Shown: positions 1 through 8,759, counted from the stretch's first letter. The stretch: DNA of 64,000 bases from Veillonella sp. KGMB01456 (GCF_023051165.1 NZ_JALKIG010000003.1:52133-116132), one strand, 5' to 3'. Notes: a model not told the origin generated them from the letters alone. Made by a program: numbers and translations.

Positions 1-78
1 GTTCCATTGATCGTTGTATGCTTCATCGTAAGTATCTTGATCATTCCAATGGTATGGCCTTTCTTCCCTGGTAAATAA
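1..78 (+). CDS. C-terminal end of a probable membrane transporter (partial)
   Basis: Frame 1 is open from the window edge to a TAA at 76-78 and gives 25 residues. They are almost entirely hydrophobic and end in the short tail WPFFPGK, which looks like a last transmembrane helix with a short polar end. Ion-transporter families such as divalent-anion/sodium symporters often end this way, but 25 residues cannot name the family. A terminator follows. The transmembrane character is seen in the sequence; the transporter role is inferred. Confidence 0.45.
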   Translation, partial: VPLIVVCFIVSILIIPMVWPFFPGK

Positions 79-136
79 TTACCGGTCAGAAAGTAACTTT
101 AGTTGAGATAATACTAAAAAATACTTTATAATTAAT

Positions 137-177
137 GTTGAGGCGGTGCGCTTTACGTGCTGCTTCAACATTTTTTA
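137..177 (+). terminator. Rho-independent terminator
   Basis: A 14-pair stem with several G-T pairs (137-150 against 156-169) encloses a 5-base loop and is followed by a T-rich run from 171. It ends the transcript of the truncated first gene. Confidence 0.8.
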
Positions 178-213
178 TTTTATTGAACGGTATTTTTATG
201 GGAGTTTATGATT

Positions 214-858
214 ATGAAGATTTTTGGAAAGGCTGAATCAAAACGTAGTATAACGGCTGCTTTTGTTATAGCCTTCTTCTGTATTTTATTATTGATTGCT
301 ATGGGCTGGACCATATCCAGAAGTATTGCCAAGGGCATTATTATCTTAGATGAATTATTTGTTGAAGTGGTGGCTTTATTTGTCATTTTAAAGTCCGCTG
401 TTGCACAATATACATATCTATTAACTGGAGATAAATTGGTTATTGTCGAGAAAATCCTGTTTTACACTAAAAAGATGGAAATTCCGTACAATATGATCGA
501 TGGGGTGTATGCTCATAAGACCGAATTCATCAGCAAATTCCGTTTGCGTTATAAATATCGGAAATGTTCAACGGTAGATAATCGTCCTATTTGGGCGTTA
601 ATATATTCCATTGTTAACGGTAAGAAGATTAAAAATGGTCGTGTATTGTTAAAAGCCGATCCGGCTTTTTTTGAGGCATTCGATCGCTTTGTGCCGAATA
701 GAATCTGTGCACCGCAAGCCGATGTCATGTTATATTCTTATGCAAGACGTGATGCTGTAATGCATGATGAGTCGGTAGAAGAATATTTTAAGAAACTATC
801 AGGCGCGTCTGAAGAGTCGACTGATACAGCACATACGGAAGAGGAGGGCAGTCGCTAA
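214..858 (+). CDS. Membrane protein with PH-like domain, function unknown
   Basis: The 214-residue product has two N-terminal transmembrane segments, at about residues 13-32 and 44-66. A cytoplasmic segment follows that starts with a beta-rich stretch (YLLTGDKLVIVEKIL, then KMEIPYNMIDGVY). This pattern is typical of bacterial PH-like domains (YdbS/YdbT type, DUF304-like), in which a membrane anchor is followed by a small beta sandwich. The C-terminal 30 residues are acidic and probably disordered. I start it at the ATG at 214 because GGAG at 201-204 is 9 bases upstream; the in-frame ATG at 208 is only 3 bases from it. The next gene begins one base after the stop, so the two are probably co-translated. 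The exact role is unknown. Confidence 0.75.
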   Translation: MKIFGKAESKRSITAAFVIAFFCILLLIAMGWTISRSIAKGIIILDELFVEVVALFVILKSAVAQYTYLLTGDKLVIVEKILFYTKKMEIPYNMIDGVYAHKTEFISKFRLRYKYRKCSTVDNRPIWALIYSIVNGKKIKNGRVLLKADPAFFEAFDRFVPNRICAPQADVMLYSYARRDAVMHDESVEEYFKKLSGASEESTDTAHTEEEGSR

Positions 859-859
859 G

Positions 860-1261
860 ATGAATCATGAAGAATTAACCAAAAGACGTAAGGAACTGAT
901 TGATGAACGAGCCGCCCGTTTAGAGGAATGGCGTAAGCTAATTCAATTGGAGGATCGGCCTCCGCTGGCTATCTCCCTCATTGGTTTTATTTTAATTGCT
1001 GCCGGTACCGTCATGGTATATTTGGTGGAACATCCAAGTATTTATGAACCGATGTTTTTAGGTGGCTTAGCATTAATGCTCATAGGGGCGGCTGTTTTTT
1101 ATAATAGTAAAATTACAGTAGATGGTCGATTTAAACGTAAACAAAGATTGCGTACCATTGTGGAAGAGCTGAATGAACAAATTCGTGATGCTTCACAAGA
1201 ATTAGGGTTGCCGAATCCTAAAATTAAATTCCCTAAAGATCACAGTAAACGCAAAAAGTAA
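860..1261 (+). CDS. Small two-helix membrane protein, function unknown
   Basis: This 133-residue protein has a charged helical N-terminus (residues 1-33, rich in E, K and R). Two transmembrane helices follow at about 35-55 and 65-82 with a short loop between them, and then a basic, probably coiled-coil C-terminus. Both ends are predicted to be cytoplasmic. The ATG lies one base past the upstream stop, and the preceding GAGGAGGGC serves as its ribosome-binding site, so translation is coupled to the PH-like membrane protein. I recognise no catalytic motif. A partner role for the upstream protein is inferred from the coupling only. Confidence 0.7.
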   Translation: MNHEELTKRRKELIDERAARLEEWRKLIQLEDRPPLAISLIGFILIAAGTVMVYLVEHPSIYEPMFLGGLALMLIGAAVFYNSKITVDGRFKRKQRLRTIVEELNEQIRDASQELGLPNPKIKFPKDHSKRKK

Positions 1262-1455
1262 TTGATAATGCTAGTCATTTGAAATTGAGCATGGTTCACA
1301 TCTTAAATGAGAATGCACTGTGGGCCTATGGTTGGACAAAAACTTAAAAATGTATATTGAAAATGTCTATCAATAACCCGTAAAGTGGCATTCCTACTAT
1401 GTAAATAAGTCAATTTAACTTGCGTAAAAATAATAAGAAATCATTCTCCATAAGT

Positions 1456-1484
1456 TTGACAAGAAGGAAAAATCGTGCCATAAT
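1456..1484 (+). promoter_or_regulatory. Sigma-70-type promoter of the ferredoxin gene
   Basis: TTGACA at 1456-1461 and CATAAT at 1479-1484 are separated by 17 bases. It sits about 75 bases upstream of the ferredoxin start. The rest of the 1262-1565 gap is AT-rich and shows no gene and no clear operator. Confidence 0.8.
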
Positions 1485-1565
1485 GAGAATATAAAGTTAA
1501 GGTAAGTTCCTTAAAGAAATGATAATTCAGAAATTATCCGGTATATTATGTGGAGGTGTCCAACT

Positions 1566-1733
1566 ATGAGATTGATCGGTGACGAATGTATTAAATGTGG
1601 TTCTTGTGCTTCTGTATGCCCAGTAGGCGCTATCAGCGAAGGCGAACTCAAATACGAAATCAATGAAACTTGCATCGACTGCGGTTCTTGCGAATCCGTA
1701 TGCCCTGTAGGCACTATTCATCCAGCTGAATAA
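1566..1733 (+). CDS. 2[4Fe-4S] ferredoxin, clostridial type
   Basis: The 55-residue protein is two near-identical halves, each with CxxCxxCxxxCP: CIKCGSCASVCP and CIDCGSCESVCP. This is the classical bacterial 2[4Fe-4S] ferredoxin, a soluble low-potential electron carrier that serves pyruvate:ferredoxin oxidoreductase and hydrogenases in anaerobes. Its length is typical of the family. The ATG at 1566 has GGAGGTG at 1552-1558, 7 bases upstream. It forms a single-gene unit with its own consensus-like promoter and a strong terminator, which suits a highly expressed protein. Its partners are not adjacent. Confidence 0.95.
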   Translation: MRLIGDECIKCGSCASVCPVGAISEGELKYEINETCIDCGSCESVCPVGTIHPAE

Positions 1734-1745
1734 TCTTGGATGCTC

Positions 1746-1774
1746 AAAGCCCTCTAGATAGAGGGCTTTTTTTC
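1746..1774 (+). terminator. Rho-independent terminator of ferredoxin
   Basis: A perfect 10-pair stem (1746-1755 against 1760-1769) has a 4-base loop and a continuous T run. Confidence 0.93.
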
Positions 1775-1912
1775 TTGCCCTTTTTTATATAGAGTAGACC
1801 AAACCGAGCGTTTTATGTCATAATACATAGTAAAGGAAATGCCCTAATGATATGGAATACAGGCATTTTAGAATAAACTGGCTAGACTATAAACTGATAA
1901 AGGATGGATAGA

Positions 1913-2356
1913 GTGTATATTATAATTGGTATTGCATGGTTCGTATTAGATCAATTGACAAAGCAATGGGTGCAGGCATCGTTCTTGCTGGGGGAATCCC
2001 TACCGGTCATACCTAATGTCTTTCATTTGACATATATTTTAAATAAAGGCGCAGCCTTTGGCATATTGGCGAATCAGCGACTTTTTTTCTTGGCTATAGT
2101 CGTTGTCTTACTCGGTGCGTTATGGTATTTTCGCCGATATATTTTAAACGGCGATGTTTTTACAAAACTGGGGACCGCCTTATTGGTTAGCGGTGCTCTG
2201 GGCAATGGCTGGGACCGATATCACTTGGGCGCCGTAGTGGACTTCTTTGATTTTCGTATATGGCCCATTTTTAATGTAGCCGATATCGGGATTTGTGTCG
2301 GTGTGGTGCTATTGGCAATTCATGTTTGGCGAACACCGCATGAAGGAGGTAAGTAA
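1913..2356 (+). CDS. lspA: Lipoprotein signal peptidase (signal peptidase II)
   Basis: LspA is the membrane aspartyl peptidase that removes signal peptides from diacylglyceryl-modified prolipoproteins. The roughly 147-residue protein has four hydrophobic segments and the family blocks NKGAAFGI, GALGNGWDR and VVDFFDF followed by FNVADIGI. The Asp of VVD and the Asp of VAD match the catalytic pair. I prefer the GTG at 1913: the ribosome-binding site AAAGG (1899-1903) abuts the ATG at 1904 and could not serve it, but lies 9 bases from 1913. The stop shares one base with the rluD start, so the two genes are coupled. A substrate candidate, the lipoprotein at 5505, lies nearby. Confidence 0.93.
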   Translation: MYIIIGIAWFVLDQLTKQWVQASFLLGESLPVIPNVFHLTYILNKGAAFGILANQRLFFLAIVVVLLGALWYFRRYILNGDVFTKLGTALLVSGALGNGWDRYHLGAVVDFFDFRIWPIFNVADIGICVGVVLLAIHVWRTPHEGGK

Positions 2357-3369
2357 TGAAATCAGATACTTTACATACTATGGATGAATCTTTGCAATAT
2401 ATGGATGAATCTTTGGATACGATGGAAGCAGTGGACGGTAATGCAGGAATTGATAAGACGATTACCTTAACCGTTCCGGACGATAAAGAAGGGGAACGAC
2501 TAGATGTATATTTAACATCGATTATGGAAGGGTCTCGCAGTTATGTACAACAATTGATTAAAAGCGGGGCTGTCACGGTTAATCAAAAAGCGGCCAAAAG
2601 TAATTTAAAGCTTACGGCCGGTTCAAAGATTTTTGTGGCCGTGCCGAAGCCGCAAGCGGTTGAAGTAAAACCGGAAGATATTCCTCTCGACATCCTCTAT
2701 GAAGATCACGATATTATTATCATCAATAAACCGCGTGGTATGGTAGTGCATCCGGCGGTAGGTAATTATACGGGCACACTGGTAAATGCTTTATTATTCC
2801 ATTGTAAGGATTTATCGGGAATTAATGGTGAAATTCGTCCGGGCATCGTTCATCGACTCGATAAAGATACATCGGGCGTCATGATGGCAGCGAAGAATGA
2901 TTTGGCTCACATCGGTTTGGCTGAACAGGTAAAAGCCCATTCGGCAACGCGTACCTATTATGCATTGGTACACGGCAATATTGTGGAAGAACGAGGCACG
3001 ATTAAGGCGCCTATCGGACGTCATCCGAAAGACAGAATGAAAATGGCCGTTGTGTTTGAAAACAGTAAGGAAGCGATTACACATTTCACGGTTGTAGAAC
3101 GATTCGGCAAACATACCTTGGTTCAATGTGTACTGGAAACAGGCCGGACACATCAGATTCGTGTTCATTTTGCTCATATCGGCCATCCGGTGGTCAACGA
3201 TCCGTTCTACGGCTATCGTAAGATGGATTTTCCTATTGAAGGGCAAGCCTTACATTCCTTCAGTTTAGCCTTGAAACACCCTATTTCGGGACAGGATATG
3301 TATTTTGAAGCGCCGTTACCGGAGGACTTTTTAGCTTGCTTAGACTATGCTAAAACTCATAATGTATAA
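2356..3369 (+). CDS. rluD: Ribosomal large-subunit pseudouridine synthase, RluD family
   Basis: The 337-residue protein has an S4 RNA-binding domain at about residues 45-105 (GERLDVYL, then QLIKSGAVTVNQ). The RluA/RluD catalytic domain follows, with the signature HRLDKDTSG holding the catalytic Asp, and later GRTHQIRVH. By family it converts uridines of 23S rRNA to pseudouridine; which positions cannot be read here. The N-terminus has an unusual acidic extension in which MDESL occurs twice, encoded by a 21-base in-frame duplication (2380-2394 and 2401-2415). The start at 2356 has AAGGAGG 6 bases upstream and overlaps the lspA stop. Confidence 0.92.
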   Translation: MKSDTLHTMDESLQYMDESLDTMEAVDGNAGIDKTITLTVPDDKEGERLDVYLTSIMEGSRSYVQQLIKSGAVTVNQKAAKSNLKLTAGSKIFVAVPKPQAVEVKPEDIPLDILYEDHDIIIINKPRGMVVHPAVGNYTGTLVNALLFHCKDLSGINGEIRPGIVHRLDKDTSGVMMAAKNDLAHIGLAEQVKAHSATRTYYALVHGNIVEERGTIKAPIGRHPKDRMKMAVVFENSKEAITHFTVVERFGKHTLVQCVLETGRTHQIRVHFAHIGHPVVNDPFYGYRKMDFPIEGQALHSFSLALKHPISGQDMYFEAPLPEDFLACLDYAKTHNV

Positions 3370-3379
3370 GGAGTCAGCT

Positions 3380-3898
3380 ATGCAGGAAAAACGAATTCTA
3401 ATGGATGAACAGGCTATGATGCGGGCCATTCGCCGCATTAGCCATGAAATTTTAGAACGTAATAAAGGCCTGGAACATGCACTCATTTTAGGCATTGAAC
3501 GGCGCGGCATTTATTTAGCGGAGCGTTTACAAGCTCAGATTGAAGCTATCGAAGGCGTGCATATTGATGTGGCAACTATCAACGTGGCTATGTACCGTGA
3601 TGACAGAACGACCAAGGGCAAAGAAGGGCCGCCGTTCACGTTAGATACGACGGGGAAACTGGTTATTTTGGTAGATGATGTTCTCTATACGGGGCGAACC
3701 ATTCGTTCCGCCCTTAATGCCTTAATGGAAGTGGGCAGACCGCGGGCTATTCAATTAGCCGTACTCGTTGACCGAGGACACCGCGAATTGCCGATTCGCG
3801 CCGATTATGTGGGGAAAAATATTCCTACATCTCATATGGAAACCGTGCGCGTAAATGTTAAAGAGCAGGACGGGGAAGATAGCGTTACTATTTCGTAA
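3380..3898 (+). CDS. pyrR: Bifunctional pyr operon regulator / uracil phosphoribosyltransferase
   Basis: PyrR binds pyr mRNA in response to UMP and also has uracil phosphoribosyltransferase activity. The 172-residue product carries the PRPP-binding signature VILVDDVLYTGRT, the basic stretch GIERRGIYLAERL and the late motif VDRGHRELPI. I start it at the ATG at 3380, preceded by AAGGAG at 3368-3373, which overlaps the rluD stop. No pyrimidine biosynthesis genes and no PyrR-type attenuator are present in this window, so its targets must lie elsewhere. The gene order lspA-rluD-pyrR is known from other Firmicutes. Confidence 0.93.
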   Translation: MQEKRILMDEQAMMRAIRRISHEILERNKGLEHALILGIERRGIYLAERLQAQIEAIEGVHIDVATINVAMYRDDRTTKGKEGPPFTLDTTGKLVILVDDVLYTGRTIRSALNALMEVGRPRAIQLAVLVDRGHRELPIRADYVGKNIPTSHMETVRVNVKEQDGEDSVTIS

Positions 3899-3943
3899 GA
3901 TTGAAAATATGATAATAGCAGGAAGCTTCGGTTGATGGCAAAT

Positions 3944-3978
3944 AAAAGGACATTGCCTTATTTTGGCAATGTCCTTTT
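3944..3978. terminator. Bidirectional terminator between pyrR and tmcAL
   Basis: A perfect 14-pair stem (3944-3957 against 3965-3978) has A and T runs on its two sides. It can terminate both convergent transcripts. Confidence 0.9.
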
Positions 3979-4028
3979 GGTATGTATATTTCTTAACGTC
4001 ATAGCAGCAATATAGAACTATGAAACAC

Positions 4029-5255
4029 TTATTTTTTTATATACCAAGGCGTAAAGTAGAAATCTTCGCCGCCTTGTCGTTTGATTGGATTGGTTAGGCA
4101 CAGCTTTTGAATATCTGTAGCTCGTTGGTCCAGTGCAGCTAATTCAGCGGTGAGGCCGGAGGCCGTATTTATAAAAGGAGCCCACTTCTGGATGAGGGGC
4201 ACCGTAAACTCTTTACGTTGCAGCCAAGGTCTGGCTTCATCGGTAAAACCAAGGAGGCGTGCATATTGCGGCCCTTCTGTGTGAGCTTCATTTTGTAATT
4301 CCCTAGTAATGCCAAGGACCGTATAAGAAGCCATGCGATCAAGGCGGGCATAGGAATAACGCTTCGATTTTAATTGCTCACGCGCTTCCGGCCAAGATGC
4401 TTTTTGACTGACCGAAGTCCAAATTTGGTGGAGACCTTCTTTAAAATCGGCTAATGCCTCTAATTGAGCGGCCCCTTGTTTTCGGCTTTCATAGAGCACG
4501 AGGTCATAGTATCTGGCTAAATCAGAATAAGCGCCCGATTCGACAGACTCTTTATATTCGCCTTGTAAATTAGCTGAAATATAGGGGGATACGTTATCCG
4601 TTGAAGGAAAATCGGTGAGCGCGTCGAGATTTCTGATTTGGCGGCGCAAGGCTGTGCCGGATGGCCAGTTACTTGCGAGTTTGTCACTATGATGTTCACC
4701 TTCCCGCAAAATGGGGATGATATTCATCGCTAAGCCATATTGATGAATGGCTTTGGTATATTCGAGACCAAGCAAGGCGTTTGGTTGATTGACGATAGCC
4801 GCCGCATCCGGACATTCAGTAATAATAGCTTGGCGTAAAGCGGTACCGTAAAATTCACCCTTTTTCAGCGCTTCACGGCAGGCCGTTTGTACGGTACTGC
4901 TCAGGCTAAGGCGGGCGATTTTTTGTAATAAAGAGGCATCTTCCGTTTCGGTGCCGAAAGCGAGGGCGCGAGCTCCTAATCGGTGCAATAATCTGACCCC
5001 GCCGGCGGCAAACCGTTCGGCGTTGGCCGTAGCGTACACCGTAGGAAGTTCGATGACAGCGTGAGCGCCGTTTAATAGAGCCCAACGGGCCCTGGTGAAT
5101 TTATCAAAAAGAGCCGGTTCGCCGCGTTGCACGAAGGAACCGCTCATAACAACAAGACGCAGTGCATCGGGATAGCGTTTTGCCAATTCTTTCAGTTGAT
5201 GTTCGTGCCCTTTGTGAAAGGGGTTATATTCGGCAATGATTCCGATACAATTCAT
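4029..5255 (-). CDS. tmcAL: tRNA(Met) cytidine acetate ligase
   Basis: TmcAL (formerly YlbM, DUF795) acetylates the wobble cytidine of elongator tRNA-Met using acetate and ATP. The 408-residue protein begins with the nucleotidyltransferase signature GIIAEYNPFHKGH (HxGH at residues 14-17), followed by VVMSGSFVQRGEP and later GTETED, as expected. The ribosome-binding site AAAGGAG precedes the ATG at 5255. It is one of only two minus-strand blocks in the window and converges on pyrR. Its likely substrate class, a tRNA with CAU anticodon, is also encoded here at 54137, though that tRNA may instead be the isoleucine type. Confidence 0.93.
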   Translation of the reverse strand: MNCIGIIAEYNPFHKGHEHQLKELAKRYPDALRLVVMSGSFVQRGEPALFDKFTRARWALLNGAHAVIELPTVYATANAERFAAGGVRLLHRLGARALAFGTETEDASLLQKIARLSLSSTVQTACREALKKGEFYGTALRQAIITECPDAAAIVNQPNALLGLEYTKAIHQYGLAMNIIPILREGEHHSDKLASNWPSGTALRRQIRNLDALTDFPSTDNVSPYISANLQGEYKESVESGAYSDLARYYDLVLYESRKQGAAQLEALADFKEGLHQIWTSVSQKASWPEAREQLKSKRYSYARLDRMASYTVLGITRELQNEAHTEGPQYARLLGFTDEARPWLQRKEFTVPLIQKWAPFINTASGLTAELAALDQRATDIQKLCLTNPIKRQGGEDFYFTPWYIKK

Positions 5256-5504
5256 AATGTTACTCCTTTGAAAATTTACGTGTTATTTATTTCATTATAG
5301 CACAGAATGAGAGGGCGTATTTTCAGTTGTAGAGAGGCAATTTTTTTGAAAAAACTTAATTTTTACAATAAAATTACAGTAAATATACATATGAATAAAA
5401 ATAATAGTGAATATGTCTAAAAAGAGGCGTGCAAGTAATTGCAAAGAATGGTATAATTTAAACGTACGCTTTACTTGTACAGACGTTTTGAATCGAGGGA
5501 TATT
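5256..5504. promoter_or_regulatory. Divergent promoter region between tmcAL and the lipoprotein
   Basis: A minus-strand TATAAT is at 5299-5294 and a plus-strand TATAAT is at 5452-5457. Both lie at suitable distances from the two divergent genes. The -35 boxes are poor on both sides, so the calls rest on the -10 elements. Confidence 0.4.
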
Positions 5505-6065
5505 ATGAAGAAATGGTTCACTGTTTTTTGCATGGCTTTGCTGATGCTTGCGATTAGCGGCTGTGGCAGTGATAATGCATTGGATTCTTATAGTTTCGGT
5601 CATAAAGTAATTAAGAGCGGCAACTCGGAAATTACCGTTGCCTTGCCTTACGATATAGGTGTTCAGCCTAATACGACCAAAAATGCGTTGGGGTATCCTG
5701 TAACGACGTATTTAGGGGCCGATAAAAACTTCCTGGTTTCCATTGAAGCCATCTCCCCGAAAGCGGGTCAACCTTTGCCGACAGCAGCGGCTTATGGTGC
5801 TGAATCTAAAGCTTTTTATGAAAAAAGCTTCGGCAACAATTTGACATGGTCGGATGAGATGAAAACGGTAGACGGTGTTCAAGCCTTTATCTCGTCAGCT
5901 ACACTGGTAGCTAACAAAATCCAAATTCGTTTCTTTCAATACACATTTGCCGATAAAGGTGTATTGTGGAATATAACCTATCAGTATCCTGTTGACAGCA
6001 CAATGGGAGCTCAGATTTCTGACCTTGTGGTAGGAAAAATTCAAATTACTAAGAAAGAGGGATAA
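5505..6065 (+). CDS. Predicted lipoprotein, function unknown
   Basis: The 186-residue product starts with a lipoprotein signal peptide: MKKW, a hydrophobic core, then the lipobox ISGC with the Cys near residue 20. The mature part is soluble and of mixed alpha/beta character. I do not recognise a family. The ATG at 5505 follows GAGGGA at 5494-5499. An upstream in-frame ATG at 5475 would put charged residues ahead of the signal and is unlikely. The gene ends 3 bases before ackA, so the two are probably co-transcribed. Lipid anchoring is well supported; the role is not. Confidence 0.8.
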   Translation: MKKWFTVFCMALLMLAISGCGSDNALDSYSFGHKVIKSGNSEITVALPYDIGVQPNTTKNALGYPVTTYLGADKNFLVSIEAISPKAGQPLPTAAAYGAESKAFYEKSFGNNLTWSDEMKTVDGVQAFISSATLVANKIQIRFFQYTFADKGVLWNITYQYPVDSTMGAQISDLVVGKIQITKKEG

Positions 6066-6068
6066 GTA

Positions 6069-7283
6069 ATGAATGTTTTAGTAGTAAACTGTGGTAGTTC
6101 TTCTTTAAAATACCAACTCATTGACATGGACAATGAAGCGGTATTAGCTAAAGGACAATTTGAAAAAATCGGTGCGGAAGATGCTATCTTCACTCACAAA
6201 CGTCCGGATGCTGAAAAGTTGGAACGCGTAGAACCAATTTTGGACCACAAACAAGCGCTTAAAATTTTGCTCGACATCTTGATTGATGCAGAATTCGGCG
6301 TAATTTCTTCCATGGATGAAATTGATGCAGTTGGTCATCGTGTGGTTCATGGTGCTGAAAAGTTTGCTGACTCCGTGTTGATTACACCGGCCGTTATGGA
6401 AGCTTTAGAAGAATGTGCTAAAATTGCACCGCTTCATAACCCACCAAACATCCAAGGTATCGAAGCTTGCGAAGCTATCATGCCAAAAGTACCTCAGGTA
6501 GCTGTATTTGATACGGCTTTCCATCAGACTATGCCTGCTGAAGCATTCCTTTACGGTTTGCCATACGAAGCATACACTGAACTCGGTGTTCGTCGTTACG
6601 GCTTCCACGGCACCAGCCATAAATACGTGGCTCAGCGCGTAGCTGAATTAATGGGCAAACACATGAGTGATTTGCGCATCATTTCTTGTCACCTTGGTAA
6701 CGGTTCCAGTGTGGCTGCTATTAAAGCCGGTCGTTCCATCGATACTTCCATGGGCTTCACGCCATTGTCCGGTTTGATTATGGGTACTCGTTGCGGCGAT
6801 ATCGACCCTGCTATCGTTCCTTTCTTGATGGATAAATGGGATATGACATACCATGAAATCGACGCCATCATGAACAAGAAATCCGGTGTATTCGGTATTT
6901 CCGGTGTGTCCAACGACTTCCGCGTAATCGAAGAAGCGGCTGAAGAAGGCAACAAACGTGCTCAGTTGGCACTTGATATGTTCCACTACAAAGTTCGCTC
7001 CACAATCGGTGCTTATGCAGCTGTTATGGGCGGCGTAGACGTAATCGTATTCACAGCCGGTATCGGTGAAAACGGTATTGGTAACCGTGACGCTATTTGT
7101 AACGGTCTTGAATACCTCGGAACTCGTCTTGATCGTGAACGCAACAACGTACGCGGTAAAGAAACTGAAATCAGCGTAGAAGGTTCCAAAGTTAAAATCT
7201 TCGTAGTTCCTACTAACGAAGAAATCATGATTGCTCGTGATACTAAACGTATTACTGCAAGTCTTGTGATGAAAAACTGGTAA
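6069..7283 (+). CDS. ackA: Acetate kinase
   Basis: Acetate kinase interconverts acetyl phosphate plus ADP and acetate plus ATP, the energy-yielding end of anaerobic fermentation. The 404-residue protein is of normal family length. It opens with the phosphate-binding signature [13 protein letters not shown] and has the second signature [29 protein letters not shown] and the C-terminal [13 protein letters not shown] also match. No phosphotransacetylase gene (pta) is adjacent. The codon choice is cleaner than in the neighbours, which fits a highly expressed enzyme. It starts 3 bases after the lipoprotein stop. Confidence 0.97.
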   Translation: MNVLVVNCGSSSLKYQLIDMDNEAVLAKGQFEKIGAEDAIFTHKRPDAEKLERVEPILDHKQALKILLDILIDAEFGVISSMDEIDAVGHRVVHGAEKFADSVLITPAVMEALEECAKIAPLHNPPNIQGIEACEAIMPKVPQVAVFDTAFHQTMPAEAFLYGLPYEAYTELGVRRYGFHGTSHKYVAQRVAELMGKHMSDLRIISCHLGNGSSVAAIKAGRSIDTSMGFTPLSGLIMGTRCGDIDPAIVPFLMDKWDMTYHEIDAIMNKKSGVFGISGVSNDFRVIEEAAEEGNKRAQLALDMFHYKVRSTIGAYAAVMGGVDVIVFTAGIGENGIGNRDAICNGLEYLGTRLDRERNNVRGKETEISVEGSKVKIFVVPTNEEIMIARDTKRITASLVMKNW

Positions 7284-7328
7284 TATAATAGTCTGATTGA
7301 CGATTGTAAAATCTAATGATGATATGCT

Positions 7329-7356
7329 CGCGCAGTACCTTTCGAGGTACTGCGCG
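7329..7356 (+). terminator. GC-rich hairpin after ackA, probable terminator
   Basis: A perfect 11-pair stem (7329-7339 against 7346-7356) has a 6-base loop. The following T tract is interrupted (TTGTAGTTT), so it may be a weak terminator or an mRNA-stabilising hairpin. Confidence 0.6.
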
Positions 7357-7393
7357 TTGTAGTTTACGGCATATTCGGGGGTAAACATAACTG

Positions 7394-7987
7394 ATGAAAA
7401 TATATTTGGCATCGGCGTCGCCGCGGCGCCGTGATTTATTGGAACAATTACACATTGAATTTGAAGTTGTGACGAGCACCTATGAAGAGCATAATGAGGA
7501 GTTTGAGAGTCCCTATGAATTGGTGGAAGCGCAGGCTTTGGGGAAGGCCTTGGCGGCGTTGGTTCCGGAGACCGGGGTCGATAAAACTTATGTGGTTATT
7601 GGTTCCGATACGATTGTGGCTCATAAGGGCCATGTGTTGGGCAAACCGGCTAATGAAAAAGAGGCCGTTCAGATGCTCCGTGAATTGTCTGGTGATACAC
7701 ACGAAGTGGTGACCGGGGTGGCGCTTTGTTATTACGATGGAGACAAGGAGTTAATTAAGCAAGAGGTGTTTCACGTCGTAACAAAGGTTCTTTTTTACTC
7801 GCTTAGTGATGCGGAAATAAAAGCGTATGTGGCTACCGGTGAACCACTCGATAAAGCCGGTGCTTATGGCATACAGGGGAAGGGGGCTTATTTAGTAGAG
7901 CGCATTGAAGGTTCTTATACGAATGTGGTTGGCCTTCCGGTGGAAGTGGTAGCGCGATATTTACGGCGCATGGGGGCGCCGGACTAA
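7394..7987 (+). CDS. maf: Maf-family nucleoside triphosphate pyrophosphatase
   Basis: Maf proteins hydrolyse dTTP/UTP or modified nucleotides and can arrest septation when overproduced. The 197-residue protein begins with the family hallmark LASASPRRRDLLEQL. It continues with VIGSDTIV and GKPANEKEAVQMLRELSG and ends with GSYTNVVGLPVE, all standard blocks. The ATG at 7394 lacks a strong ribosome-binding site (GGGGG at 7378-7382 is the nearest). It lies close to radC and the mre genes, as in other Firmicutes where maf, radC and mreBCD are linked. Confidence 0.95.
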   Translation: MKIYLASASPRRRDLLEQLHIEFEVVTSTYEEHNEEFESPYELVEAQALGKALAALVPETGVDKTYVVIGSDTIVAHKGHVLGKPANEKEAVQMLRELSGDTHEVVTGVALCYYDGDKELIKQEVFHVVTKVLFYSLSDAEIKAYVATGEPLDKAGAYGIQGKGAYLVERIEGSYTNVVGLPVEVVARYLRRMGAPD

Positions 7988-7991
7988 CAGC

Positions 7992-8056
7992 GTGAATTAG
8001 GTTAGTGAATTAGCTTGGTAATTTAGGTTAGTGAGTTGGGTTAGTGATTTAGGGGG
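7992..8056 (+). repeat. Five imperfect tandem copies of a 13-base unit
   Basis: Units begin at 7992, 8005, 8018, 8031 and 8044, with consensus GTGAATTAGGTTA. The array fills the gap between maf and radC, and its last copy runs into the radC ribosome-binding site. Confidence 0.85.
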
Positions 8057-8060
8057 ACAT

Positions 8061-8759
8061 ATGATTAAGACATATACAGGCGTTGTCAGAGAATGGCAGC
8101 CATGGCAGAAACCACGTGAAAAATTTTTAACTTTGGGAGCCGCCGGCGTAAGCACGGTTGAGTTATTGGCGATTTTACTCAGAACGGGACGACAGGGGTC
8201 ATCCGTATTGGATTTGGCCAAAGAAGTCCTTGATACAGTAAGTCATGGCGCGTATGGACTGAATGATACGACCGTAGGTGCTTTACAAAAGATTAAGGGC
8301 ATCGGTCGCGATAAGGCGGTTACCGTTTGTGCGGCCATTGAATTGGGGCGTCGTCTCGGTCAGCTGCGAGTGAAGGAGCATTTTGAAGATTTCAGTAGCC
8401 CTAAAGCGGTGGCATCCTATATTATGGAGCGCTTGCGTTATGAAAAAGAAGAGCATTTCTGTGCCGCCTTTTTAACTTGTAAAAATAAATTAATTGATGT
8501 GGAAACCATCTCAATCGGCGGTTTAACCGGTAGTTTGGCAGAGCAGCGTACCGTGTTTCGTCAAGCTATGCAGGCCAATGCGGCGAGCCTCATTTTAATT
8601 CATAACCATCCATCCGGTGATCCGGAACCCAGTTCTGAAGATATCGGTATTACGAAACTGTTTATTAAAGCGGGCAAGCTGATGGGCATTCCCGTGCTGG
8701 ATCATGTAGTTATCGGTGATGGCCGCTATACCAGTCTCTGTGAGAAGGGACTATTATAG
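8061..8759 (+). CDS. radC: RadC family protein (JAB/MPN metal-binding domain)
   Basis: The 232-residue product has a helix-hairpin-helix region (about residues 25-90, including ALQKIKGIGRDKAV) and a JAB/MPN domain. The metal site is HNHPSGDPEPS with the His-x-His and Asp ligands. RadC was once linked to repair, but its biochemical role remains uncertain. I use the ATG at 8061, which follows AGGGGGA. An upstream in-frame GTG at 8031 lies inside the tandem repeat and would add only repeat-encoded residues. It sits between maf and mreB, a common Firmicute arrangement. Confidence 0.92.
   Translation: MIKTYTGVVREWQPWQKPREKFLTLGAAGVSTVELLAILLRTGRQGSSVLDLAKEVLDTVSHGAYGLNDTTVGALQKIKGIGRDKAVTVCAAIELGRRLGQLRVKEHFEDFSSPKAVASYIMERLRYEKEEHFCAAFLTCKNKLIDVETISIGGLTGSLAEQRTVFRQAMQANAASLILIHNHPSGDPEPSSEDIGITKLFIKAGKLMGIPVLDHVVIGDGRYTSLCEKGLL

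Noticed and set aside
4169..4351. Small minus-strand frame inside tmcAL
   Set aside because: It is an out-of-frame shadow of tmcAL without its own start signal.
6648..7412. 254-residue minus-strand open frame opposite ackA
   Set aside because: It is a shadow of the strongly biased ackA codons, has no ribosome-binding site, and its residues show no domain.
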